This document shows, in pieces, positions 47,009-54,285 of a DNA stretch of 64,000 nucleotides (position 1 is its first letter; each line of letters starts with the position of its first letter). The stretch is from NCBI RefSeq assembly GCF_009765865.1, contig NZ_LMUQ01000073.1:247176-311175 (forward strand). The letters are read 5' to 3'. The notes below the pieces were generated by a model that ran no database searches, had not been told where the DNA came from, and was given only the letters and a program-made list of their open reading frames with translations. This stretch comes from Acidisoma sp. L85 (GTDB taxonomy: Bacteria; Pseudomonadota; Alphaproteobacteria; Acetobacterales; Acetobacteraceae). The position numbers were made by a program, and so were the translations under genes.

Positions 47009-47081
47009 CGGAAGTCAGCATACTGCGCTTCTGTCTCGACCGAATTTTGCTTTAGTTTTTGGGAAGAGGATCATCTTATCG

Positions 47082-48198
47082 ATGCCTTTTTTTCTGGACG
47101 AAGATGGCCCGCCTCGCGATGCCATCGCACTTTGTTTCTCAGGCGGTGGCTATCGAGCCATGCTCTTCCATGCAGGCGCGATCTGGCGACTTAACGAGCT
47201 CGGCTTGCTCCGGAAGATTGCACTGGTCTCAAGTGTATCCGGCGGATCGATCGCGGCGGGCGTTCTCGCGGTGGCCCTGGCCCGTACGGACCTTCAATGG
47301 ATTGGGGAACACCTGACAAATCTCGATCAGGTCTTCATCCGGCCTATTCTCAAGCAAGCTGGCGACGGCATCGACTATGAGGCAATCACACTCGGTCTCC
47401 TACCTTGGGACCACGCTTTTAGGCATGTGGCCGAATCCTACGGACGCAACTTCGCAGGCACAAGAACGCTGCAAGACCTGCCTAGCCAGCCAGAATTCGT
47501 CTTCAATACGACGAACTTGATGAGTGGTCGGGACATGCAATTCTCCCGGAGTCTTGTACTGGATTGGCAGGTCGGCAGCATCCGGAACCCCAGTTTCCCG
47601 CTCTCAGAGGTCATCGCTGCCTCCTCAGCCTTTCCGCCGTTCTTTCGCCAGCCGCCTTCGATTTCAGCCACCTGACAGTCGATCCGCCGCAGAACGATGG
47701 AGGATTGCACCGGCCGCCTTTCACCCAGCGACGCATGCTGTCAGACGGCGGGGTCTACGACAACATGGGTCTTGAACCCGCCTGGAAGCGTTTCAAGACA
47801 CTTCTTGTCAGCAACGCTGGGCGCCCGTTCGGCGATCTCGAGGCGCCCCCGACCGACTGGCTCAGCCAACTCCGGCGCGTCGTCGATATAACGATGGACC
47901 AGGATCAGGCGCTTCGTGAACGGATCCTGATCGGCGCGTACCGAGAAAATATCAGGACAGGAACTCTCTGGGGATTGAACGTCATGCCGGTGGTGCCGGC
48001 ACGCTGCCTCCCGGCTTGTCTCAAGCCGAGTATGACAAGGCGAGGGATACGAGGACGCGGCTGAACACCTTCACGACGGATGAGCAGGCTTTGCTGATGA
48101 AGGCGGGCTATGCCTTAGCGGAGGAGAGCATCCGCCTTTACTACGCGCCGTCGGCGGGGCTCAGCACGGCGCCGGGAACTACTCCGCCGACGCCATAA
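47082..48198 (+). pseudogene. Patatin-like phospholipase, disrupted by two frameshifts
   Basis: Starts MPFFLDEDGPPRDAIALCFS. The oxyanion loop GGGYRAMLFHAG and nucleophile SVSGGSIAAG are in the first frame (to 47674). After a -1 shift near 47650-47665 the second frame supplies SHLTVDPPQNDGG and the catalytic Asp in MLSDGGVYDNMGL. A second -1 shift near 47988 continues into TLPPGLSQAEYDKARDTRTR and the C-terminus at 48198. Reconstructed, it is one patatin of about 370 residues with the full Ser-Asp dyad. Either recent decay or sequencing error; both breaks behave as one-base deletions. Confidence 0.8.
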
Positions 48199-48254
48199 AA
48201 AAGAACGCTTCAACGCGGCCTCCACACGAGGCCCATCAAGGAGTGACAGAAGCG

Positions 48255-49175
48255 ATGGCGCATCCTCCAAACTCACCGTCTCCTGCCGCCAGTATGCCCA
48301 CGCGTTACGCAACTCCGACCTATCACTTGCCCCCGCTATGTGGGGGAGTCCCAGCCGCCGCCAGCCACAAACAACTGGTTGATTGGAGCAAAGAGCAACT
48401 CGGTTCAATCCCGCCACCAAGCGGCGATGGCAATATCGACCTGGGCGACATCATCGGCGGCGGCGGCGTGCAGGAGATCGAGCAGCTCGGGGAAATCCGC
48501 TTCCACGTGCTCGATGACAGCGGCGCCGGCCATGCCGACGAGGCCGAAGAAATCGCCAACGAAATGGCAACTGATTTCAAGCCGAGCGCTGGGGGGCTCA
48601 ATCCCGCCTTCCTATTTCATCTGGGCGACGTGCTCTACGGTCCCGGCAAAGCCGACCACTACGGCGAGCGATTCTACCGGCCGTATAGCCACTACCCGGG
48701 AAAGATCATTGCTATTGCCGGCAATCACGACGGTGAAGCCAAAACCCCAGCCGATAAGCCATCGCTCAGCGCCTTCCGAGCAAACTTCTGCACGACTCAG
48801 GCTGTGATACCCCAGCAGGCCGCCGGCAGCGGCATTTATCGGCAGACGATGACGCTGCCGGGAGTCTATTGGTGCCTCGATGCTCCTTTCGCACTGTCGT
48901 CGGAAATCCGGCAAGATCAGAGACTCAGATCACGCCGATTTCCGCAGCCTGCGAGCCGGGCTAAAGAACGTGCTGATACTTTACACTGGCACAATCTTAC
49001 AGAAAAACGGCATGGGAAGAAGGACGCCACGATCTGCATAGCACTCCTTTATGATCTTTTGGTACCTGGGATCGTACAATATGCCGATTATAAAATGCTT
49101 GACGGAGTCAAAATGCGCGTAGTTTATCAGTGCCAGTTGTTGGTCCGCGTCGAGTGCCTGCAGAGGAAAAGATGA
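48255..49175 (+). CDS. Calcineurin-like metallophosphoesterase with aberrant 3' end
   Basis: ATG 48255 (MAHPPNSPSPAASMP) has AAGGAG 11 bp upstream; it is 56 bp after the patatin remnant. Metal-binding motifs are present in order: FHVLDDSGAGH, FLFHLGDVLYG, and IAIAGNHDGE. Family-like sequence runs to VYWCLDAPFA (about 48894). Beyond this the frame reads low-complexity Arg/Gln-rich sequence and enters the antisense of the next gene. The later His motifs of the family are missing. It is therefore truncated, frameshifted or joined to foreign sequence, and likely inactive. Confidence 0.6.
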   Translation: MAHPPNSPSPAASMPTRYATPTYHLPPLCGGVPAAASHKQLVDWSKEQLGSIPPPSGDGNIDLGDIIGGGGVQEIEQLGEIRFHVLDDSGAGHADEAEEIANEMATDFKPSAGGLNPAFLFHLGDVLYGPGKADHYGERFYRPYSHYPGKIIAIAGNHDGEAKTPADKPSLSAFRANFCTTQAVIPQQAAGSGIYRQTMTLPGVYWCLDAPFALSSEIRQDQRLRSRRFPQPASRAKERADTLHWHNLTEKRHGKKDATICIALLYDLLVPGIVQYADYKMLDGVKMRVVYQCQLLVRVECLQRKR

Positions 49176-49817
49176 CCGGATTTCGCCAATATCGAAGAAC
49201 CATGGGAGCGCTTCTTGCCAGGCGGGCCATAAAACTTCGGGCTTGCTAGGACCGGGGAAGAAATTGAAGAACTGGATGAGATTGGGATCCCGCGAGACCG
49301 AGCTGTAGCGCATCATGTTCTTAAAGGTGCCAACAGAGAAGGAGGTTACGTCGCGCGTCAGAATCTCAAACTCTTCCCCCTTTCGCTTCCAAACTTGCGC
49401 CGCCACTGTTGCATGTTCTGGGCTCTGAAACTCAACTATCAAAGCCCAATCGGCGATCGCGTTATTCAACATCATCTGGGCAACGGGCACCCCAAGAAAT
49501 TTCTCGATGTGGAGCTGCTCAGCATCATGCAGCGCAGTTTCACAGATGGCCTGGTCGAACGGAACCGCGCCGCCGAGTTCATTCCGCCGGATCTGACGGT
49601 AGGCAGTGATATCCGTCACTCCCGAACTCGCGGCCTTAGCGCGTAATGCGGTGGCGAATGCCCTTACCCTGTCGGAAAAGTCGGAGATATGCGGTCCCTT
49701 GAGAGTGACGACGGCAAAACCTGCCGGCACCGGCGCTGCCGCAATCCCCTCCGTCAGCGTAGCGGCATGCGGATTGTGCAGTCCCGGATAAGGAAACTTA
49801 GTGAAGTCAACAGTCAT
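48981..49817 (-). CDS. Hypothetical protein, unrecognised
   Basis: 278 residues from MTVDFTKFPYPGLHNPHAAT, with GAGGAG upstream of the ATG. It is soluble, with no signal peptide or TM helix. Aromatic-rich elements such as DPNLIQFFNFFPGPSKPEVL and EALPWFFDIGEIRSSFPLQA, plus two alternating alpha/beta halves, suggest a ferredoxin-like or dimeric alpha-beta-barrel fold. No family was recognised. It is convergent with, and overlaps, the damaged 3' end of the phosphoesterase reading frame. Confidence 0.65.
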   Translation of the reverse strand: MTVDFTKFPYPGLHNPHAATLTEGIAAAPVPAGFAVVTLKGPHISDFSDRVRAFATALRAKAASSGVTDITAYRQIRRNELGGAVPFDQAICETALHDAEQLHIEKFLGVPVAQMMLNNAIADWALIVEFQSPEHATVAAQVWKRKGEEFEILTRDVTSFSVGTFKNMMRYSSVSRDPNLIQFFNFFPGPSKPEVLWPAWQEALPWFFDIGEIRSSFPLQALDADQQLALINYAHFDSVKHFIIGILYDPRYQKIIKECYADRGVLLPMPFFCKIVPV

Positions 49818-50335
49818 GGTGCTACCACTCCTCTCGTTACTATGCGTTATGCGCGTTGAAGTTTGAGGGCCGCGTAATTCTCCACGGCGATCCGCACGAG
49901 TCACTTGATACCGCAGGCTGACCTTGGGCCTTGATCGACGCGCCAGCGCGCCGGCATCATCCCACATTGCCACCTTAACATAGATAGCCACGCTCACTGC
50001 TTCGGTCGCCGCAGGGCCATGATACGCTTTGGTATTTGGGTTGTGAAGTTGCTAGTACGAAACAAAAAAGAATTGTCGCTTCGCATCATCAAGCGAGGCC
50101 ATGCGGGCGGCGTGCCAATCGGCCGCGCCATCGGTCAGACTGCGCGGGGCACCGCCTACATCAAGCGCAATCCGCGCTGTATCAGCATAGCACATGTGCT
50201 TGGCGCCCATGCCAATCACACGGCGCACTTTCAGATTGCTGGAAAAAACGGGAGTAAGGTATGAATCACGACGATAGTGTTAGACAGCAAACTCTTAAGA
50301 AACTTCTAACTACACGGGACAGCGAGGCTCAAACC
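49818..50335. other. Right end of accessory island; only small doubtful ORFs
   Basis: 518 bp without a clear gene. A plus-strand ORF of 81 codons (50019-50264, MIRFGIWVVKLLVRNKKELS) ends ATGA-overlapped with a second of 58 codons (MNHDDSVRQQTLKKLLTTRD, 50261-50437). The second has a GGGAGTAAGG-like ribosome site but runs antisense into the TerC gene. They could be remnants of a small two-gene module. No family is recognised. Confidence 0.35.
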
Positions 50336-50962
50336 TTACCCCGCGACCATCGCCCAAACATCGATACCAAAATGGTCGAGCACGCTATGCGCGCCCTCCC
50401 AGATCATGCGCAAAGACACAAAGAATACGACGAATAACCCAACCCAGGCGATCCACCGCCGCTTCTCCAACTGCGTCGCAATCAAACTAGCGGCAACCCC
50501 CATCAGCACCACCGAAAGCAACAGGCCGAGGGCCAGGATCCAGGGATGGTCATGCGCGGCCCCGGCAACCGCCAGCACATTGTCCAGGCTCATTGATATA
50601 TCGGCGATGGCGATCTGGATTGCCGCCTGCAACACGGTCTTGCTCTTCGCCACGCCACCCGCCCCATGAGCCGGCCGGCGCCGCAGTTCGCGGAACATCT
50701 TCCAGCAAACCCACAGCAGCAGCAGCCCGCCCGCCAGCGTCAATCCGATGATCGCCAGCAGCCGTAGCGCCACGAAGGCCATCGCCACGCGGATGACCAC
50801 GGCGAAGCCCACGCCGAACAGCACCGCCCAGCGCCGCTGCCCGGCCGAAAGGCCGGTAACGGCCATGCCGATGACCACGGCATTATCCCCGGCCAGCATG
50901 AGGTCGATCACCAGCACCTGGGCCAGGGCGGCAAGCTGGGAGAGCAGCAGATCGTTCATCAT
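50336..50962 (-). CDS. TerC/YjbE-family integral membrane protein
   Basis: 208 residues with about seven hydrophobic segments. The family's acidic motifs are visible: VIDLMLAGDNAVVIGMAV in the first TM and AIADISMSLDNVLAVAGAA in the later one. The linker is MFRELRRRPAHGAGG. YjbE/TerC proteins are linked to tellurite resistance and manganese export. No Mn riboswitch is visible in the short upstream region. It is divergent from purB. Confidence 0.9.
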   Translation of the reverse strand: MMNDLLLSQLAALAQVLVIDLMLAGDNAVVIGMAVTGLSAGQRRWAVLFGVGFAVVIRVAMAFVALRLLAIIGLTLAGGLLLLWVCWKMFRELRRRPAHGAGGVAKSKTVLQAAIQIAIADISMSLDNVLAVAGAAHDHPWILALGLLLSVVLMGVAASLIATQLEKRRWIAWVGLFVVFFVSLRMIWEGAHSVLDHFGIDVWAMVAG

Positions 50963-51045
50963 CCCCTACCTCATGATCCGCCCCCTCCTTGTCAACGCCG
51001 CCCCCTGACGTTAGGGCGACCGGGCACCGCAGCCGGAACACCGCC

Positions 51046-52398
51046 ATGGTCCCCCGCTATTCCCGCCCCGAGATGGCCGCCATCTGGTCGCCCGAGAACC
51101 GCTATCGCATCTGGTTCGAGATCGAGGCGCTGGCGGCCGAGGGCATGGCGCTCACTGGCGCGATCCCCGAGGAGGCGGCCCGCGTCATCCGCGAGAAGGG
51201 CGACGCCCGCCTCGCTACAATCGGCCCCGCCGATGTCGCCCGGATCGATGAGATCGAGCGCGAGACCCGCCATGACGTGATCGCTTTCCTCACCTGGCTC
51301 GCCGAGGGCATCGGCCCCGAGAGCCGCTACGTCCATCTCGGCATGACGAGTTCGGACGTGCTCGACACCTGCCTCTCGGTGCAGCTCGTGCAATCCACCG
51401 ACCTGCTCATCGCCGATGTCGATGCGGTGCTGGCGGCGCTGAAGACCCGCGCGATCGAGCATAAGCACACCCTGACCATCGGCCGCAGCCATGCCATCCA
51501 TGCCGAACCCACCAGCTTCGGCCTCAAGCTCGCCGGCCATTACGCGGAATTCGCCCGCAACCGGGCGCGGCTGGTCGCGGCGCGGGCCGAGATCGCCACC
51601 TGCGCCATATCCGGCGCGGTCGGCACCTACGCCCATCTCGACCTCGCGGTGGAAGCCCATGTCGCCGGGAAGCTCGGCCTGGCCATCGAGCCCGTCTCCA
51701 CCCAGGTCATCCCAAGGGACCGCCACGCTGCGTGGTTCTCCGCCCTCGCCGTGGTGGCGAGTGGGATCGAACGCCTCGCGACCGAGGTGCGGCATCTGCA
51801 GCGCTCCGAGGTGCGGGAGGCGGAGGAGTTCTTCCACCCCGGCCAGAAGGGGTCGAGCGCCATGCCCCACAAACGCAACCCGGTGCTCAGCGAGAACCTC
51901 ACCGGCCTCGCCCGCATCGTCCGCGCCGCCGTCGTGCCGGCGCTGGAGAACGTCACCCTGTGGCACGAGCGCGATATCAGCCACTCCTCGGTCGAGCGCG
52001 TCTTCGCGCCGGATGCCGCCATCGCACTCGACTTCGCGCTGGTGCGGCTGGCCGGGATGATGGCGAAGCTGGTCGTTCACCCCGAGCGGATGGCGGCCAA
52101 TCTCGATGCGCTGGGCGGCGTCGTGCATAGCGGCGAGGTGCTCCTCGCGCTGGCCCGCGCCGGCATCCTGCGGGAGGACGCCTATCGCATCGTGCAACGC
52201 AATGCGATGGAGACCTGGACCAAGCTCGGCACGCCCGAGGGCCGCGACTTCCGCACCAACCTAGACGCCGATCCGGAAGTTGCCGGCCGCGTCCCTTCCG
52301 CGATCCTGGACGAGGCCATGCGACCCGAGGCCCATCTGCGCAACATCGACCGTCTCTTTGAGCGCGTCTTCGGTGAAAAGAGCGCAGGCGACAAATGA
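51046..52398 (+). CDS. purB: Adenylosuccinate lyase
   Basis: 450-residue fumarase/aspartase-superfamily enzyme acting twice in purine synthesis (SAICAR and adenylosuccinate cleavage). Start MVPRYSRPEMAAIWSPENRY. Conserved regions: RYVHLGMTSSDVLDT; TIGRSHAIHAEPTSFG with the catalytic His; and the signature KGSSAMPHKRNPVLSEN with the catalytic Ser. About 265 bp of non-coding sequence follows. Confidence 0.97.
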   Translation: MVPRYSRPEMAAIWSPENRYRIWFEIEALAAEGMALTGAIPEEAARVIREKGDARLATIGPADVARIDEIERETRHDVIAFLTWLAEGIGPESRYVHLGMTSSDVLDTCLSVQLVQSTDLLIADVDAVLAALKTRAIEHKHTLTIGRSHAIHAEPTSFGLKLAGHYAEFARNRARLVAARAEIATCAISGAVGTYAHLDLAVEAHVAGKLGLAIEPVSTQVIPRDRHAAWFSALAVVASGIERLATEVRHLQRSEVREAEEFFHPGQKGSSAMPHKRNPVLSENLTGLARIVRAAVVPALENVTLWHERDISHSSVERVFAPDAAIALDFALVRLAGMMAKLVVHPERMAANLDALGGVVHSGEVLLALARAGILREDAYRIVQRNAMETWTKLGTPEGRDFRTNLDADPEVAGRVPSAILDEAMRPEAHLRNIDRLFERVFGEKSAGDK

Positions 52399-52603
52399 TT
52401 GCGTCGGCCTCCGGTCAACGCGGCCCCATCTGAATTGCAATCCCGCGCACTCACGAAGCCGGGTTGCGTTCCATCGCGCCCTGGCATTTGACGGGAATCG
52501 CGCGGCACGACGAAGACCTCGAGCGCGTTACGACTTTGCAGGTACTGCGCGGTAATTTGGTGTTTCGTCCGCCGACACTTGGCAGTCGAAGAATTGAGTT
52601 TAA

Positions 52604-52633
52604 TTGATTTTGAGTTAACAACGACTGTAGATA
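52604..52633 (+). promoter_or_regulatory. Candidate promoter of exopolysaccharide transferase gene
   Basis: -35 TTGATT (52604-52609), 18-bp spacer, -10 TAGATA (52628-52633), in a short A+T-rich patch starting 32 bp before the ATG at 52665. The only promoter-like sequence noticed in the 265-bp gap after purB. Confidence 0.4.
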
Positions 52634-52664
52634 GTCCACCCCTCAGCGGAAGCGTGGAACATCG

Positions 52665-54155
52665 ATGTCCGGGCATTTTGTCTTTCCGCCGTCGCTCGAT
52701 CGTCCCCGCTCTCTCGTCCCCGCCTGGACACTGACGGGCGCAACCCTCTCAAGCCTTCTCGCGGGCGCCGACGTTTTGGCTGTCCTCGTCACCGGTTTGG
52801 TCTGCCGCCGCCTCAATCCGCTCGGACATACAGGCCATACGCTGCGCGAGATTCTCGTGATTCTCGCGACGGGTGCTTTGGTTGCCTGGCTCATACAGGA
52901 GAGGGGACTCTACCGCCGCCCCATGCGCGGCGAGACAATGCGCCTGCAGCAAGCCTTGGCACCGGCGCTTAGCGCTTTCGCATTTGTGGTGCTGGCCTTG
53001 CTGGTTTGGGACGGCATCGCAAGTCTAGCTACGCACGCACCATCTTTGGCGACCCTTGCCAACCGCAACTGGCTTTGTGCCTGGGCGCTCCTTTCGCCCT
53101 CAGCCGTGCTCGCCCTCCACGCCGTGCTCCATCCTTGGACATGGGAACATGTCGCGGGGGCGGAGCATCGGCGCCGCGCCATCATCATCGGCGGCGGAGA
53201 TCACGTGCGCCATCTCGCCGCCCATCTCGCCGAGAACCCGCAAGACGCCTTCAGGGTCGTGGGCTTTCTGCCGACCACCAAGGGCGCGAGAGCCTTGGCT
53301 TTGCCGACATGGTCATTGCTGCGGGACCTGCTCGCCGTTCGAGACACCATCCGCGCGGGGGATGTCGATCTCATCGTGATCGCCTTGCCCGGCGCCGCCT
53401 CTTGGCGCATCCGGGAGATCGTCGGGCGCATGTCCGCGCTGCCGATCGACATTCGGCTCGCCCCGGATCTCGGCAGTTTCCATTTCCGCAATGCCCGCGT
53501 GTCCTCGATTTGTGGTCTCCCTTTCCTCCATCTCCGCGATCGTCCGATTTCCGGAACCGCCGCGGCAATCAAGCGTGCCGAGGATCTCGCGCTCGCCGCG
53601 GCGTTTCTGTTGCTACTTGCGCCGTTGATGACGCTGATCGCCTGCGCCATTCGCTTGGACAGCGCGGGACCGGTCTTCTTCAACCAGCCGCGTCTCGGCT
53701 TCAATCATCGCCTGATCCGCGTGAGGAAGTTTCGCACGATGCGGCCAGGCGCGCAGGATCTAGCGGGCTGTCGCCAGGCCGTCCGGGATGATCCGCGCGT
53801 GACACGCATCGGCCGGCTTCTCCGCCGCACCAGCCTCGACGAACTGCCGCAACTCTTCAACGTCATCCGAGGCGACATGTCGCTGATAGGACCGCGCCCG
53901 CATGCCTTGGGCACCGAGGCTGCCGGCCAGCCCTTCGACAAAGCGGTAGCCGACTACGCCGCGCGACACCGCGTCAAGCCGGGCATCACCGGCTGGGCGC
54001 AAGTCCATGGCTGGCGCGGCGAAACCGATACCGTCGAGAAGCTGCGTCAACGCGTCGCGCACGATATGTACTACATCGACAACTGGTCGATCCTTCTCGA
54101 CCTCCGCGTCCTCGCGATGACCGCGCCGTCTTTGTGGTCGGAGCAAGCTTACTGA
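52665..54155 (+). CDS. Exopolysaccharide polyprenyl glycosylphosphotransferase (WcaJ/AceA-like)
   Basis: 496 residues starting the lipid-linked repeat unit by transferring glucose- or galactose-1-phosphate to undecaprenyl phosphate. N-terminal TM segments (about residues 20-150), a CoA-binding-like middle (RRAIIIGGGDHVRHLAAHLA), then the PglC-type catalytic domain: LRVRK-like RLIRVRKFRTMRPGA, RIGRLLRRTSLDELPQLFNV, GDMSLIGPRPHAL, and KPGITGWAQVHGWRGET. This resembles enzymes starting acetan and colanic acid. No other EPS genes follow directly; a composite palindrome and a convergent cellulase come next. Confidence 0.92.
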   Translation: MSGHFVFPPSLDRPRSLVPAWTLTGATLSSLLAGADVLAVLVTGLVCRRLNPLGHTGHTLREILVILATGALVAWLIQERGLYRRPMRGETMRLQQALAPALSAFAFVVLALLVWDGIASLATHAPSLATLANRNWLCAWALLSPSAVLALHAVLHPWTWEHVAGAEHRRRAIIIGGGDHVRHLAAHLAENPQDAFRVVGFLPTTKGARALALPTWSLLRDLLAVRDTIRAGDVDLIVIALPGAASWRIREIVGRMSALPIDIRLAPDLGSFHFRNARVSSICGLPFLHLRDRPISGTAAAIKRAEDLALAAAFLLLLAPLMTLIACAIRLDSAGPVFFNQPRLGFNHRLIRVRKFRTMRPGAQDLAGCRQAVRDDPRVTRIGRLLRRTSLDELPQLFNVIRGDMSLIGPRPHALGTEAAGQPFDKAVADYAARHRVKPGITGWAQVHGWRGETDTVEKLRQRVAHDMYYIDNWSILLDLRVLAMTAPSLWSEQAY

Positions 54156-54177
54156 GATGAGCTCGTCCAAAGCTATC

Positions 54178-54263
54178 GTCATGCTCGGCGAAGGCCGAGC
54201 ATCCACGCCTTCCTTCGCCGCCACAAGCAAGGCGTGGATCCTCGGCCTTCGCCGAGGATGACG
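54178..54263. repeat. Composite palindromic intergenic element, copy B
   Basis: Outer CGTCAT (54178-54183)/ATGACG (54258-54263); first hairpin GCTCGGC (54183-54189)/GCCGAGC (54194-54200) with GAAG loop; middle ATCCACGCCTT (54201-54211)/AAGGCGTGGAT (54229-54239), identical to copy A; third hairpin CCTCGGC (54240-54246)/GCCGAGG (54251-54257) with CTTC loop. The most complete of three copies. It lies between the convergent EPS transferase and cellulase genes. Confidence 0.85.
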
Positions 54264-54285
54264 TCACGGAGTCATTGCCACTGCG

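Noticed and set aside
46107..48198. CBASS-like defence system (patatin effector plus 2TM protein)
   Set aside because: No cyclic-nucleotide synthase, Cap2/Cap3 or other sensor gene is present, and the patatin frame is broken; the idea is kept only as a low-level speculation.
50336..51045. Manganese (yybP-ykoY) riboswitch ahead of the TerC-family gene
   Set aside because: The region between terC and purB starts is only about 80 bp and lacks the conserved loops.
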